DNA of 64,000 bases from Streptomyces californicus (lineage in GTDB: Bacteria > Actinomycetota > Actinomycetes > Streptomycetales > Streptomycetaceae): contig NZ_JNZZ01000009.1 of assembly GCF_000717645.1 (NCBI RefSeq), positions 138,438 through 202,437 on the forward strand. Reading direction: 5' to 3'. The notes beneath the pieces are model-generated. The model ran no database searches, was not told the origin of the DNA, and saw only the letters and a list, made by a program, of their open reading frames with translations. Position numbers and translations under genes: made by a program. Shown here in pieces: positions 31,497 through 39,715 of this stretch (position 1 is its first letter; each line of letters begins with the position of its first letter).

Positions 31497-32684
31497 TCAG
31501 GCGGGGCGCACGCTGCCGTAGATCGGCATGGAGTAGATCGACTCCTCGCGCACGTTCGCACCCGGCTTCGGGGCGTGGATCATCATCCCCTCACCTTTGT
31601 AGATCCCGACGTGGCTGATGTCGTCGTAGAAGAAGACCAGATCCCCCGGCTTCAGGTCGGACGTGGCGACCCGGGTGCCGAACTCCACCTGGTCCCAGGT
31701 GGTCCGGGGCAGGGTCACGCCCGCCTCCCGCCAGGCCGCCTGCGTCAGCCCCGAGCAGTCGTACGAGGCGGGGCCGGAGGCTCCCCACACGTACGGCTTC
31801 CCGATCTGGGCGCGGGCGAAGGCCAGCACCTTCTCGGCCTTGGCGGTGTAGCCGCTGCCCGTACCGGAACCGGAGCCGCCGCCCGTCCCCGTACCGGAGC
31901 CACTGCCCGTCCCCGTACCGCCGCCGGACCCCTTGCCCGCCTCCTCGCGGGCCTTCTCCTCGGCCGCGGCCCGCTCCTTCGCCTCGGCGGCCTGCCGGGC
32001 GGCCAGCTTCGCCGCCTTCTCCTTGGCCTCGGCCTCCTTCTTCCGCTCCAGCTCCGCCAGCCGCGCCTTCTCCTCGGCGGTCAGCCGGGACAGCAGCCCG
32101 CGCGCCTCGCTGAGCTTGCTCTGCACGTCCTTCTTGCTGGAGGCCAGCGTGGCCTGCGTCTCGGTGAGGCTCTCCAGGCTCTTCACGGCCTCCGCGCGCT
32201 TCTTCGCCGCCGACGCCTGCTGCGTACGGAACTCGCTCACGGCCTTCTGCTGCCGCTCCGTCGCCCGGTCCATCATCCGGCTCTGGTCGAAGTACCCCTG
32301 CGGGTTCTCCGCCAGGAAGAACGTCGCCATGGGCGCGATGCCGCCGTCGCGGTACTGTGCCGCCGCGTAGGAGCCCAGCGCCCGGCGGGCCTCGTTGATC
32401 TTCTCGGTCCGCTTCGCCACGTCCGAGAGCAGCGCGTCGACCTTCTTCTGCTGCGCCCCGGACGCGGCCTTCGCCCGGTTGTACTCCTGGGTCGCGACGC
32501 CCGCCTGCCGGTACAGGTCGTCGACCTTCTTCCGGACCTCCTCGATCGCGGGCTTCGGCTCCGCGGGCGCGGCCGTGGCGTTCTGCGTGGAGAGCAGGGT
32601 CACGGAGGCCAGCGCGGCCGTCGTCAGCCCGATGGCGGGAGTGGTCGAGCGCAGCTTCGTGCGCGGCTTGCGATGCGATGCCAC
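31497..32684 (-). CDS. Secreted NlpC/P60 peptidoglycan hydrolase under c-di-AMP control
   Basis: 395 residues from a GTG at 32684 with AAGGAG upstream. A Sec signal (about 1-40, ending NATAAPAEP) precedes a long coiled coil rich in Lys, Glu and Ala (about 45-240), a Gly/Ser/Thr linker of GSGTGTG repeats and an NlpC/P60 domain (about 275-395). Catalytic elements: YDCSGLTQAAW, ISHVGIY and MIHAPKPG. The domain order matches RipA-like D,L-endopeptidases. The leader carries a ydaO-type riboswitch, so c-di-AMP should control production, as known for other Streptomyces wall hydrolases. It is divergent from pcrA. Confidence 0.93.
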   Translation of the reverse strand: MASHRKPRTKLRSTTPAIGLTTAALASVTLLSTQNATAAPAEPKPAIEEVRKKVDDLYRQAGVATQEYNRAKAASGAQQKKVDALLSDVAKRTEKINEARRALGSYAAAQYRDGGIAPMATFFLAENPQGYFDQSRMMDRATERQQKAVSEFRTQQASAAKKRAEAVKSLESLTETQATLASSKKDVQSKLSEARGLLSRLTAEEKARLAELERKKEAEAKEKAAKLAARQAAEAKERAAAEEKAREEAGKGSGGGTGTGSGSGTGTGGGSGSGTGSGYTAKAEKVLAFARAQIGKPYVWGASGPASYDCSGLTQAAWREAGVTLPRTTWDQVEFGTRVATSDLKPGDLVFFYDDISHVGIYKGEGMMIHAPKPGANVREESIYSMPIYGSVRPA

Positions 32685-32702
32685 GACGGCATCTCCTTCC
32701 GT

Positions 32703-32832
32703 GGACCGCCTACCGGGTTAGCTGTCGGGTTCGGACGGAACGGAAGGCTGTCCTACGGTCCGGGCGCGCGGGCGCGGACCGATTCACCCCGGTTCTGCGT
32801 GTGGGTCCCCGGTTCCGAACTGCCAGGCGGCA
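32703..32832 (-). ncRNA. c-di-AMP (ydaO/yuaA) riboswitch
   Basis: On the minus strand the leader contains, in order, GGAACCGGGGACCC, then GGGGTGAATC, then CCGAACCCGACAGC joined to TAACCCGGTAGGCGG. These match the conserved core of the ydaO class as I know it from Bacillus subtilis and from Streptomyces. CCGCCT near 32826 can pair with AGGCGG near 32706 to close the aptamer. The aptamer ends just before the AAGGAG ribosome site, so it may control translation or early termination. A -10 element TAGCGT lies upstream at 32907-32902. Confidence 0.88.
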
Positions 32833-33082
32833 GGCCGGATTCGGCAGAGGTGTCCGTCAGGCGCGGTTCGCCTCAGGGAGGTACGGATCACCTGACCGAG
32901 CACGCTAGCCAAAGGGCCCCGCCGCTGGGAAGGACGGTGAGCGATATGCCCGATACATTTTCGTGACCTTTCCGGATCGGGGGTGCCGCACCCCCTCCGA
33001 CCGGGCCCTCTTTCACGGAATGTGGGCGTCCGCTCTCTGCGGGTAGGGGTGCGGGCGGCCGCTCGCGGGCTTCGGAGGAAGG

Positions 33083-33105
33083 TTGTCGGCGGGGCACTCT
33101 AGACT
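33083..33105 (+). promoter_or_regulatory. RecA-NDp/PafBC-type DNA-damage promoter of pcrA
   Basis: TTGTCGGCG (33083-33091), 8 bases, then TAGACT (33100-33105). The mycobacterial RecA-NDp consensus is TTGTCRGTG-N8-TANNNT, so there is one mismatch (C for T at position 8). The predicted start is about 33112, three bases before the pcrA ATG. Confidence 0.6.
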
Positions 33106-33114
33106 CGGAAGGCG

Positions 33115-35553
33115 ATGAGCAGCCTCTTTGACGACAGTTTCCTGACCGGCCTCCAGTCCTCGGAGGACGGCCCGCCGCCGCCCCCCGAGGACCACGCGCC
33201 CGAGGAGGTGCCGGAGGGACTCTTCGAGAGCGTCTACGACGCGCCCCCGCCGCCCCGGGACGGGTACTACCGGGACGGCCACCCGCGCCCGGCGGTCGAC
33301 CCCGCCGCTCTGCTCGACGGGCTGAACACCGAGCAGCGCGCCGCCGTCGTCCACGCCGGGTCCCCGCTGCTCATCGTGGCCGGGGCCGGCTCCGGCAAGA
33401 CCCGGGTGCTCACCCACCGCATCGCCCACCTGCTGGCCGAGCGCGGCACCCACCCCGGGCAGATCCTCGCGATCACCTTCACCAACAAGGCCGCGGGCGA
33501 GATGAAGGAGCGCGTCGAACAGCTCGTGGGCCCGCGCGCCAACGCCATGTGGGTCATGACCTTCCACAGCGCGTGCGTGCGCATCCTGCGCCGCGAGTCG
33601 AAGAAGCTCGGCTTCACCTCGTCGTTCTCGATCTACGACGCCGCCGACTCCAAGCGGCTGATGGCCCTGGTCTGCCGCGATCTGGACCTGGACCCCAAGC
33701 GCTACCCGCCGAAGTCCTTCACCGCCAAGGTCTCCAACCTCAAGAACGAGCTCATCGACGAGGAGACCTTCGCCGGGCAGGCCGCCGATGGCTTCGAGAA
33801 GACGCTGGCCCAGGCGTACGCGCTCTACCAGGCGCGGCTGCGCGAGGCCAACGCCCTGGACTTCGACGACATCATCATGACCACGGTCCACCTGCTCCAG
33901 GCGTTCCCGGACGTCGCCGAGCACTACCGCCGCCGCTTCCGCCACGTCCTCGTCGACGAGTACCAGGACACCAACCACGCCCAGTACACGCTGGTCCGCG
34001 AGCTGGTCGGCCCGGCCGGGGAGAACGACGCACCCGCCGAGCTGTGCGTGGTCGGCGACGCGGACCAGTCGATCTACGCCTTCCGGGGCGCGACCATCCG
34101 CAACATCCTCCAGTTCGAGGAGGACTACCCGAACGCGACGACGATCCTCCTGGAGCAGAACTACCGCTCCACACAGACGATCCTCTCCGCCGCCAACGCC
34201 GTCATCGAACGCAACGAGAGCCGCCGCCCCAAGAACCTGTGGACCAACGCCGGCTCCGGCGCCCGCATCACCGGCTACGTCGCGGACACCGAGCACGACG
34301 AGGCCCAGTTCGTCGCGGACGAGATCGACCGGCTGACCGACGCGGGCGACGCCAAGGCCGGCGACGTCGCGATCTTCTACCGCACCAACGCCCAGTCGCG
34401 TGTCTTCGAGGAGATCCTCATCCGCGTCGGCCTGCCCTACAAGGTCGTCGGCGGCGTGCGCTTCTACGAGCGCAAGGAGGTCCGGGACGTCCTGGCCTAC
34501 CTCCGCGTCCTCGCCAACCCCGAGGACACCGTCCCGCTCCGCCGCATCCTCAACGTGCCCAAGCGCGGCATCGGCGACCGCGCCGAGGCCATGATCGACG
34601 CCCTCTCGATGCGCGAGAAGATCTCCTTCCCGCAGGCCCTGCGCCGCGTCGACGAGGCGTACGGCATGGCCGCCCGCTCGTCCAACGCGGTCAAGCGCTT
34701 CAACACGCTGATGGAGGAGCTGCGCACGATCGTCGAGTCCGGCGCCGGGCCCGCCGTCGTACTGGAAGCCGTGCTGGAGCGTACGGGCTACCTCGCCGAG
34801 CTCCAGGCGTCCACCGACCCGCAGGACGAGACCCGGATCGAGAACCTCCAGGAACTCGCCGCCGTCGCCCTGGAGTTCGAGCAGGAGCGCGGCGACGAAG
34901 AGGGTGCGGGCACCCTCGCCGAGTTCCTGGAGAAGGTCGCCCTCGTCGCGGACTCCGACCAGATCCCCGACGAGGAGGAGGACGGCTCCGGGGTCATCAC
35001 GCTGATGACGCTGCACACGGCGAAGGGCCTGGAGTTCCCCGTCGTCTTCCTCACCGGCCTGGAGGACGGCGTCTTCCCGCACATGCGCGCCCTCGGCCAG
35101 ACCAAGGAGCTGGAGGAGGAGCGCCGCCTCGCCTACGTCGGCATCACCCGCGCCCGCGAACGGCTCTACCTGACCCGCGCCGCGATGCGCAGCGCCTGGG
35201 GGCAGCCCTCGTACAACCCGCCCTCGCGGTTCCTGGAGGAGATCCCGGAACAGCACCTGGACTGGCGGCGCAAGGGGCCGATGGCCGCCCCCGCCGGACC
35301 CACCTCCGGCATCACGTCCTCGCTGTCCTCCTCGCGCTCCCGTTCCGGCCCCTCGGGCTTCGCGACCCGGCGCGGCGCGGAGAAGCCCACGGTCGCCCTG
35401 GCGGTCGGGGACCGGGTCACGCACGACCAGTTCGGCCTGGGCACGGTGACGGCCGTCGAGGGCCACGGCGACCAGGCGAAGGCCACGGTCGACTTCGGCG
35501 ACGAGCGCCCGAAGAAGCTGCTCCTGCGGTACGCGCCGGTCGAGAAGCTGTAG
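33115..35553 (+). CDS. pcrA: ATP-dependent DNA helicase PcrA/UvrD1
   Basis: 812 residues; the ATG at 33115 follows GGAAGG. All superfamily 1A motifs are present: Q motif LNTEQRAAV, Walker A AGAGSGKT, TFTNKAAGEM, Walker B VDEYQDT, DADQSIYAFRGA, QNYRST, LHTAKGLEFPVVFLTGLEDG and VGITRARERLYL. The C-terminal ~50 residues (VGDRVTHDQFGLGTVTAVEG) form the Tudor-like domain that binds RNA polymerase in PcrA/UvrD. It unwinds DNA 3' to 5' in nucleotide excision repair, replication restart and transcription-coupled repair. A DNA-damage-type promoter lies directly upstream. Confidence 0.97.
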   Translation: MSSLFDDSFLTGLQSSEDGPPPPPEDHAPEEVPEGLFESVYDAPPPPRDGYYRDGHPRPAVDPAALLDGLNTEQRAAVVHAGSPLLIVAGAGSGKTRVLTHRIAHLLAERGTHPGQILAITFTNKAAGEMKERVEQLVGPRANAMWVMTFHSACVRILRRESKKLGFTSSFSIYDAADSKRLMALVCRDLDLDPKRYPPKSFTAKVSNLKNELIDEETFAGQAADGFEKTLAQAYALYQARLREANALDFDDIIMTTVHLLQAFPDVAEHYRRRFRHVLVDEYQDTNHAQYTLVRELVGPAGENDAPAELCVVGDADQSIYAFRGATIRNILQFEEDYPNATTILLEQNYRSTQTILSAANAVIERNESRRPKNLWTNAGSGARITGYVADTEHDEAQFVADEIDRLTDAGDAKAGDVAIFYRTNAQSRVFEEILIRVGLPYKVVGGVRFYERKEVRDVLAYLRVLANPEDTVPLRRILNVPKRGIGDRAEAMIDALSMREKISFPQALRRVDEAYGMAARSSNAVKRFNTLMEELRTIVESGAGPAVVLEAVLERTGYLAELQASTDPQDETRIENLQELAAVALEFEQERGDEEGAGTLAEFLEKVALVADSDQIPDEEEDGSGVITLMTLHTAKGLEFPVVFLTGLEDGVFPHMRALGQTKELEEERRLAYVGITRARERLYLTRAAMRSAWGQPSYNPPSRFLEEIPEQHLDWRRKGPMAAPAGPTSGITSSLSSSRSRSGPSGFATRRGAEKPTVALAVGDRVTHDQFGLGTVTAVEGHGDQAKATVDFGDERPKKLLLRYAPVEKL

Positions 35554-35569
35554 GGCCGGCCGGGACGAC

Positions 35570-35609
35570 GGAAGGAGGGGGAGGGCCGCGAAGCCCTCCC
35601 CCTCCTTCC
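35570..35609. terminator. Bidirectional terminator after pcrA
   Basis: A perfect 17-bp stem (35570-35586 with 35593-35609) with a CGCGAA loop. It lies between convergent pcrA and the M23 peptidase gene. Confidence 0.85.
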
Positions 35610-35639
35610 GTGTGTGCCGTTCTCCGTGCCGCGCGCCTC

Positions 35640-37460
35640 TCAGGCGGGGTTGAGGCCCTTGCCGCGCAGCCACACCAGCGGGTCGATCGCCGAGCCGCCG
35701 CCGGGCCGGACCTCGAAGTGGAGATGCGGGCCGGTGGAGTTCCCGGAGTTCCCGGAGTACGCGATGACGTCGCCGGCCTTCACCGGGCCCGAGCGGATCT
35801 TGGTGCTGCTGAGGTGGCAGTACCAGGTCTCGGTGCCGTCGGCCGCCGTCACGATCGCCATGACTCCGTAGGCGCTGTTGAGCTGCGTGCGCACGGTGCC
35901 GTCGGTCGCGGCCATCACCGGAGTGCCGTACGAGACGGGGAAGTCGATGCCCGAGTGCGCGGACATCCAGTTGATGCCGGCCTGGCCGTAGTAGGCGCTC
36001 AGCCCGTGCTGCTTGACCGGCAGGACGAACTTGGGGCGCAGCGCCTCGCGGCGGGCGGCCTCCTCCTCGCGCTTCTTCTTCTCGGCCGCCTGCCTCTCGC
36101 GCAGGTCGATGCGCTCCTGGGTGCGGCTCGCCCGCTCGCGGAAGTCGTCGCTCCCCGCGGAGAGCTGCTCCAACTGGCTGTCCAGGCGGCTGTTCGCGGC
36201 GACCACTTCGGCCGAGCCGGGGTCCGCGACCGCCAGCGAAGCGGTCTTGTCCTCCGTCGCGTCGTCGCCGCCGGGCAGCCCGCCGACCGAGGCGGCCGCG
36301 ATGCCCGCGACGCTCATCACGCAGGCGGAGGGCACCGCGACGGTCAGCAGCGCGGAGCGCTTGGCGGGGGTGCGGCGGCGGGCCCGGCCGCGCGAGGCGG
36401 AGGCGCGGCCCGCGGAGCGGTTCACGGGGTGCGGTGCGGGGAAGGCGTCTCCGCCGCCGTGCTCGGGCGCGTCATCGGGGGCGACGTCGAACGCCGGCTC
36501 CGGGACGGTCTCCGGCGCGAGGGCGGCGAACTCGGCGGTGGAGGACGGGTCGGCCCCGGGCTCCTCGGCCGCGTGGTCCGGCTCGGCCGGGCCCTCGGAC
36601 GCCGTCGCGTCGGCCGATACCTGTTCGTACGCGGAATCCGACGTCTGTTCAGACCCGTACGCGGTCTCCCCGGGCGTGGCGCCGGAGTTCCAGGCGGTCG
36701 CGTCGTAGGCGCCGGAGTCGTACACGGAGGTGCCGTAGGCGGTGTACGCGCCGGTGGCGTACGTGCCGGTGTCCTGGGCGTCCGGGGCGAACGCGCCGGT
36801 GGCGAAGGCGGTGGTGGCGTACGTCCCGGTGTCGGCGGCGACGGCGGCCGCGCCGTACGCGCCGATGGGGTACGCGCCGGTCTCGTGGGCGTCCGTGCCG
36901 TACGCGCCGCCGGTTCCGTAGGCCGTTCCGGCCGGGTACGTGCCGGTGTCGTACGGGTCGGTGCCGTACGCGCCCACCCCGTACGCCTCCGTGGCGTACG
37001 ACGCGTCCGTGCCGTACGACGCGTCCGTGCCGTACGGGGTCTCCGTGCCGTACGACGTGTCCGTGCCGTACCCGGTGTCGGCGAAGCCGGTGGCCGGGAA
37101 CGCGCCGGTCTGGTCCTGGCCGGGGACCTGCTGCCACGCCCCGGTGGCGTCCCACTGCTGCGGGACCTGGGGGGCCTGGTCCTGGGCGGCGTAGCCGTCG
37201 TCGTAGGTCAGGGTCTGCTGGGCGCCGGTGTTCCAGGCGGACGCGTCGTACTGGCCGCTGTGGTCCGGCTGTCCGGTCGCGTAGGTGGTGGCGTAACCCG
37301 CGCCGTAGGCGCTGTCGCCGTATCCGGCCGCGGAAAGGTCCGCGTCGTAGCCGGTTCGGTGGTCCCCGGGGAAGGAACCCAAGAGCGGGTCGGTGGCGAA
37401 GCTGCCGGTCGGTCGGCCGTCGTGCCCGACATGCCCGGCGGGGGGGTGCTGGTCGTTCAC
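35640..37460 (-). CDS. Membrane-anchored M23-family peptidase with Tyr-Gly-Thr repeats
   Basis: 606 residues from a GTG at 37460; a TTG one codon upstream is also possible. Residues 1-330 are a low-complexity cytosolic region of YGTDAS, TGTYATGAY and similar repeats, then an acidic stretch. RRRTPAKRSALLTVAVPSACVMSVAG in outline marks the membrane anchor (about 375-400). A coiled coil (about 430-480) precedes the M23 domain, which shows the zinc ligands HSGIDFPV and HLHFEVR. The enzyme should cut peptidoglycan cross-bridges or, if degenerate, activate other hydrolases; the visible ligands look intact. A very long intracellular repeat tail is unusual for this family. It is in the position of Rv0950c in the mycobacterial order. 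Confidence 0.9.
   Translation of the reverse strand: MNDQHPPAGHVGHDGRPTGSFATDPLLGSFPGDHRTGYDADLSAAGYGDSAYGAGYATTYATGQPDHSGQYDASAWNTGAQQTLTYDDGYAAQDQAPQVPQQWDATGAWQQVPGQDQTGAFPATGFADTGYGTDTSYGTETPYGTDASYGTDASYATEAYGVGAYGTDPYDTGTYPAGTAYGTGGAYGTDAHETGAYPIGAYGAAAVAADTGTYATTAFATGAFAPDAQDTGTYATGAYTAYGTSVYDSGAYDATAWNSGATPGETAYGSEQTSDSAYEQVSADATASEGPAEPDHAAEEPGADPSSTAEFAALAPETVPEPAFDVAPDDAPEHGGGDAFPAPHPVNRSAGRASASRGRARRRTPAKRSALLTVAVPSACVMSVAGIAAASVGGLPGGDDATEDKTASLAVADPGSAEVVAANSRLDSQLEQLSAGSDDFRERASRTQERIDLRERQAAEKKKREEEAARREALRPKFVLPVKQHGLSAYYGQAGINWMSAHSGIDFPVSYGTPVMAATDGTVRTQLNSAYGVMAIVTAADGTETWYCHLSSTKIRSGPVKAGDVIAYSGNSGNSTGPHLHFEVRPGGGSAIDPLVWLRGKGLNPA
36979..37075 (-). repeat. 18-bp tandem repeat in the M23 gene
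   Basis: GTACGACGCGTCCGTGCC-type units with an 18-base period encode the YGTDAS repeat. The repeat degenerates on both sides. Confidence 0.75.
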
Positions 37461-37537
37461 CAACTTCTCTCTCGCCTCGGCAACAGGACAGTTCTGGGTC
37501 CCGGTCAGGGGTGTCCCAGGGGGAAGCAGTGGCCGCG

Positions 37538-37567
37538 ACTGTACCCGGCGGTATGTGAGGACGACAA
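37538..37567 (-). promoter_or_regulatory. Promoter of the M23 peptidase gene
   Basis: On the minus strand, TTGTCG (37567-37562), an 18-base spacer and TACAGT (37543-37538), about 78 bases before the GTG start. Confidence 0.55.
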
Positions 37568-37665
37568 TCTTCGACAGGTTTTACGTGCACAGGAAACGGG
37601 CAATCGAGCGTCTTTCGGAGATCGACAGACGCGCTCTTGGCCCTACGTTCGACGGGTGTTCTATT

Positions 37666-38652
37666 TCAGGCCGCGGATGTCGCACCGGTAACCGGAACGT
37701 CGGCCTCACCTGTCTCCGGAGTCTCCAGAACCTCACGGACCGCGGCGGCCACCGCGGGGTGCACCGGCAGGGCGAGGTGCCCGATGCCGGTGACGCGCAC
37801 GTTCACCGCGTCCAGATCCGGATGGTCGACGCACGCCGTCTCGACGGGCACCATCACCTGGTCCAACTCCGCCCAGAAACTGACGAACCGGGTGCGGCAG
37901 CCCGGGGCCGGAAGCCGCAGCTCCTCGATCACGGGGGAACCGCCGCGCATCTGACGCACGATGGGGTGAAGGCCGGCCCCGGGGGCGACGGCGGTGCCGC
38001 CGTGCGGCGTGCCGAGCGTGACCAGGGTGCGCACCCGGCGGTCCCCGCCCAGCCGTTGCACGTAGTACCGGGCGATCAGCCCGCCGAGGCTGTGCCCGAC
38101 GATGTCCACCCGGTCGTGCCCGGTGCGCGCGCGGACGGCCTCCACCTGGCGGCCGAGCAGGGCGGCGGCGGCCCGGATGTCGCGGGTCAGCGGCGAGTAG
38201 TTGAGCGAGGCAGTCCGGCGGTGGCCGTGCCGGGTCAGGGCGCGGCGCAGGACGAGGAACACGGAGCGGTTGTCGATGAAGCCGTGCAGCAGGACGACGG
38301 GGGGTGCGGCGGCGGGGGCGGTGGGGTCGCCCGTGACCGGGAGGGCGAGGGGACGGGCGGGGGCGTTCTCGGAGCGGTCTGTGCGGGCGGGACTCTCCGG
38401 GCGTTCACTGCCCGCACTGCCCGCACTGCCCGCACTGCCCGCACTGCCTGCGCGGCTCTCGGGGTGTTCGGGACTCTCGGGGCGCTCGGGGGTGAGGCCG
38501 AGGGGATAGGTGATCAGGTGTCCGGCGAGGACGGCCAGTTCCAGTGCGGTGGCGCCGACCAGAGCGGACGAGAGCCGGGGGCCAGGAAGGCGGGGGAGAC
38601 GCGGCGGTGAGGGGAGGGGCGGAAGGAACGAGAGAGGTGGGGGGAGCTTCAC
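37666..38652 (-). CDS. Alpha/beta-hydrolase (lipase/esterase) with N-terminal anchor
   Basis: 328 residues from a GTG at 38652, with AGGAGG seven bases upstream; the longer in-frame start at 38976 runs through Pro/Arg-rich non-coding-like sequence. A hydrophobic segment (about 30-55) anchors the protein. A linker with the tandem Gly-Ser-Ala repeat follows. The hydrolase domain has VVLLHGFIDN (oxyanion region), the nucleophile elbow GHSLGG, and a late GHLALP carrying the probable catalytic His. These match the esterase/lipase family found in Streptomyces. The substrate is unknown. It precedes the M23 gene on the same strand by 205 bases, which include a separate promoter. Confidence 0.85.
   Translation of the reverse strand: MKLPPPLSFLPPLPSPPRLPRLPGPRLSSALVGATALELAVLAGHLITYPLGLTPERPESPEHPESRAGSAGSAGSAGSAGSERPESPARTDRSENAPARPLALPVTGDPTAPAAAPPVVLLHGFIDNRSVFLVLRRALTRHGHRRTASLNYSPLTRDIRAAAALLGRQVEAVRARTGHDRVDIVGHSLGGLIARYYVQRLGGDRRVRTLVTLGTPHGGTAVAPGAGLHPIVRQMRGGSPVIEELRLPAPGCRTRFVSFWAELDQVMVPVETACVDHPDLDAVNVRVTGIGHLALPVHPAVAAAVREVLETPETGEADVPVTGATSAA
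38407..38451 (-). repeat. 9-bp tandem repeat (five copies) in the hydrolase gene
   Basis: ACTGCCCGC repeated five times (the last copy has one change) encodes a Gly-Ser-Ala linker. Such short repeats can change length by slippage in whole codons. Confidence 0.85.
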
Positions 38653-39018
38653 GACCGGCCTCCTGACGCAGGCGGGCGCGGCGGCCCGTGCGGTGCGCTG
38701 GCGGGTGGGCCGGTGCGAGGTCCGCCGCCCGGATGGTGGGGGAAGGGGGGCGGGCGGCGACGGGGCCGTACCACCGTGCCGTGCGGCTGGCGGCGCGGTG
38801 GTACGGCGACCTCGTAGCGGCTCCCGGGAGACGGGTCCTGCGCCTGCCCCCGTGCGGCCTGGCGGCCGTGTGACTCGGGGGACGACGCCTGACGAACATG
38901 TCCCACGTGTGATTTCCCCCTCCCCGCCTGCCGCGAAACTGCGCCTTGCGAGATGCTGTGGATAACGTTCGTTCACATCCCCGTCCCTTCAGGCGCGGGA
39001 GACCAGGTGGAGGCAGTG
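38653..39018. other. Divergent intergenic region with a DnaA-box-like site
   Basis: 366 bases between the hydrolase gene and icmB. Most is Arg/Pro-type GC-rich sequence without a gene. TGTGGATAA (38957-38965) is a perfect complement of the TTATCCACA DnaA box, within the less GC-rich stretch that probably carries the icmB promoter. Confidence 0.4.
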
Positions 39019-39432
<414 letters not shown>

Positions 39433-39510
39433 GCCCATCCCGGTGGCGGGCCCGGAGGTGCGGATGAACGCGCGGCCCCGGGGGCGGGGAGGACCGGACC
39501 CGGCCGCCGG

Positions 39511-39571
39511 GCCACGGGCGGGCGCGCCGGGCCACGGGAGGGCGCGCCGGGCCACGGGCGAGGCGCGCCGG
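39511..39571. repeat. 20-bp tandem repeat (three copies) downstream of icmB
   Basis: GCCACGGGCGGGCGCGCCGG and two close variants lie head to tail between the convergent icmB and DUF5691-type genes. The copies contain GGCGCGCC palindromes and could form termination structures. The rest of 39433-39715 shows no gene. Confidence 0.7.
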
Positions 39572-39715
39572 ACTGGGCCCGGGGCACACCGGACAGGGCA
39601 GGGCGCCGAACGCCGCAGGGGGAACGGCCGGTGCCGGGGACGCGCCCGCGCACACGGGCCGTTCCGCCGCCTCGTCCTCCCGCACCGGTCGCTCTCCCGC
39701 TCCGCTCTCCGCCCG

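Noticed and set aside
37461..37463. TTG start for the M23 gene
   Set aside because: GTG directly after it is a more usual start and lies at a better distance from the GAGAGA ribosome site; the difference is one codon.
33549..37691. 1380-codon open frame on the plus strand
   Set aside because: It is an out-of-frame reading of pcrA that runs through its terminator and then antisense to the M23 gene; no recognisable motif.
38953..39018. N-terminal extension of IcmB from an ATG at 38953
   Set aside because: It has no ribosome site and adds 22 residues absent from known IcmB proteins, while the ATG at 39019 has GGAGG correctly spaced.
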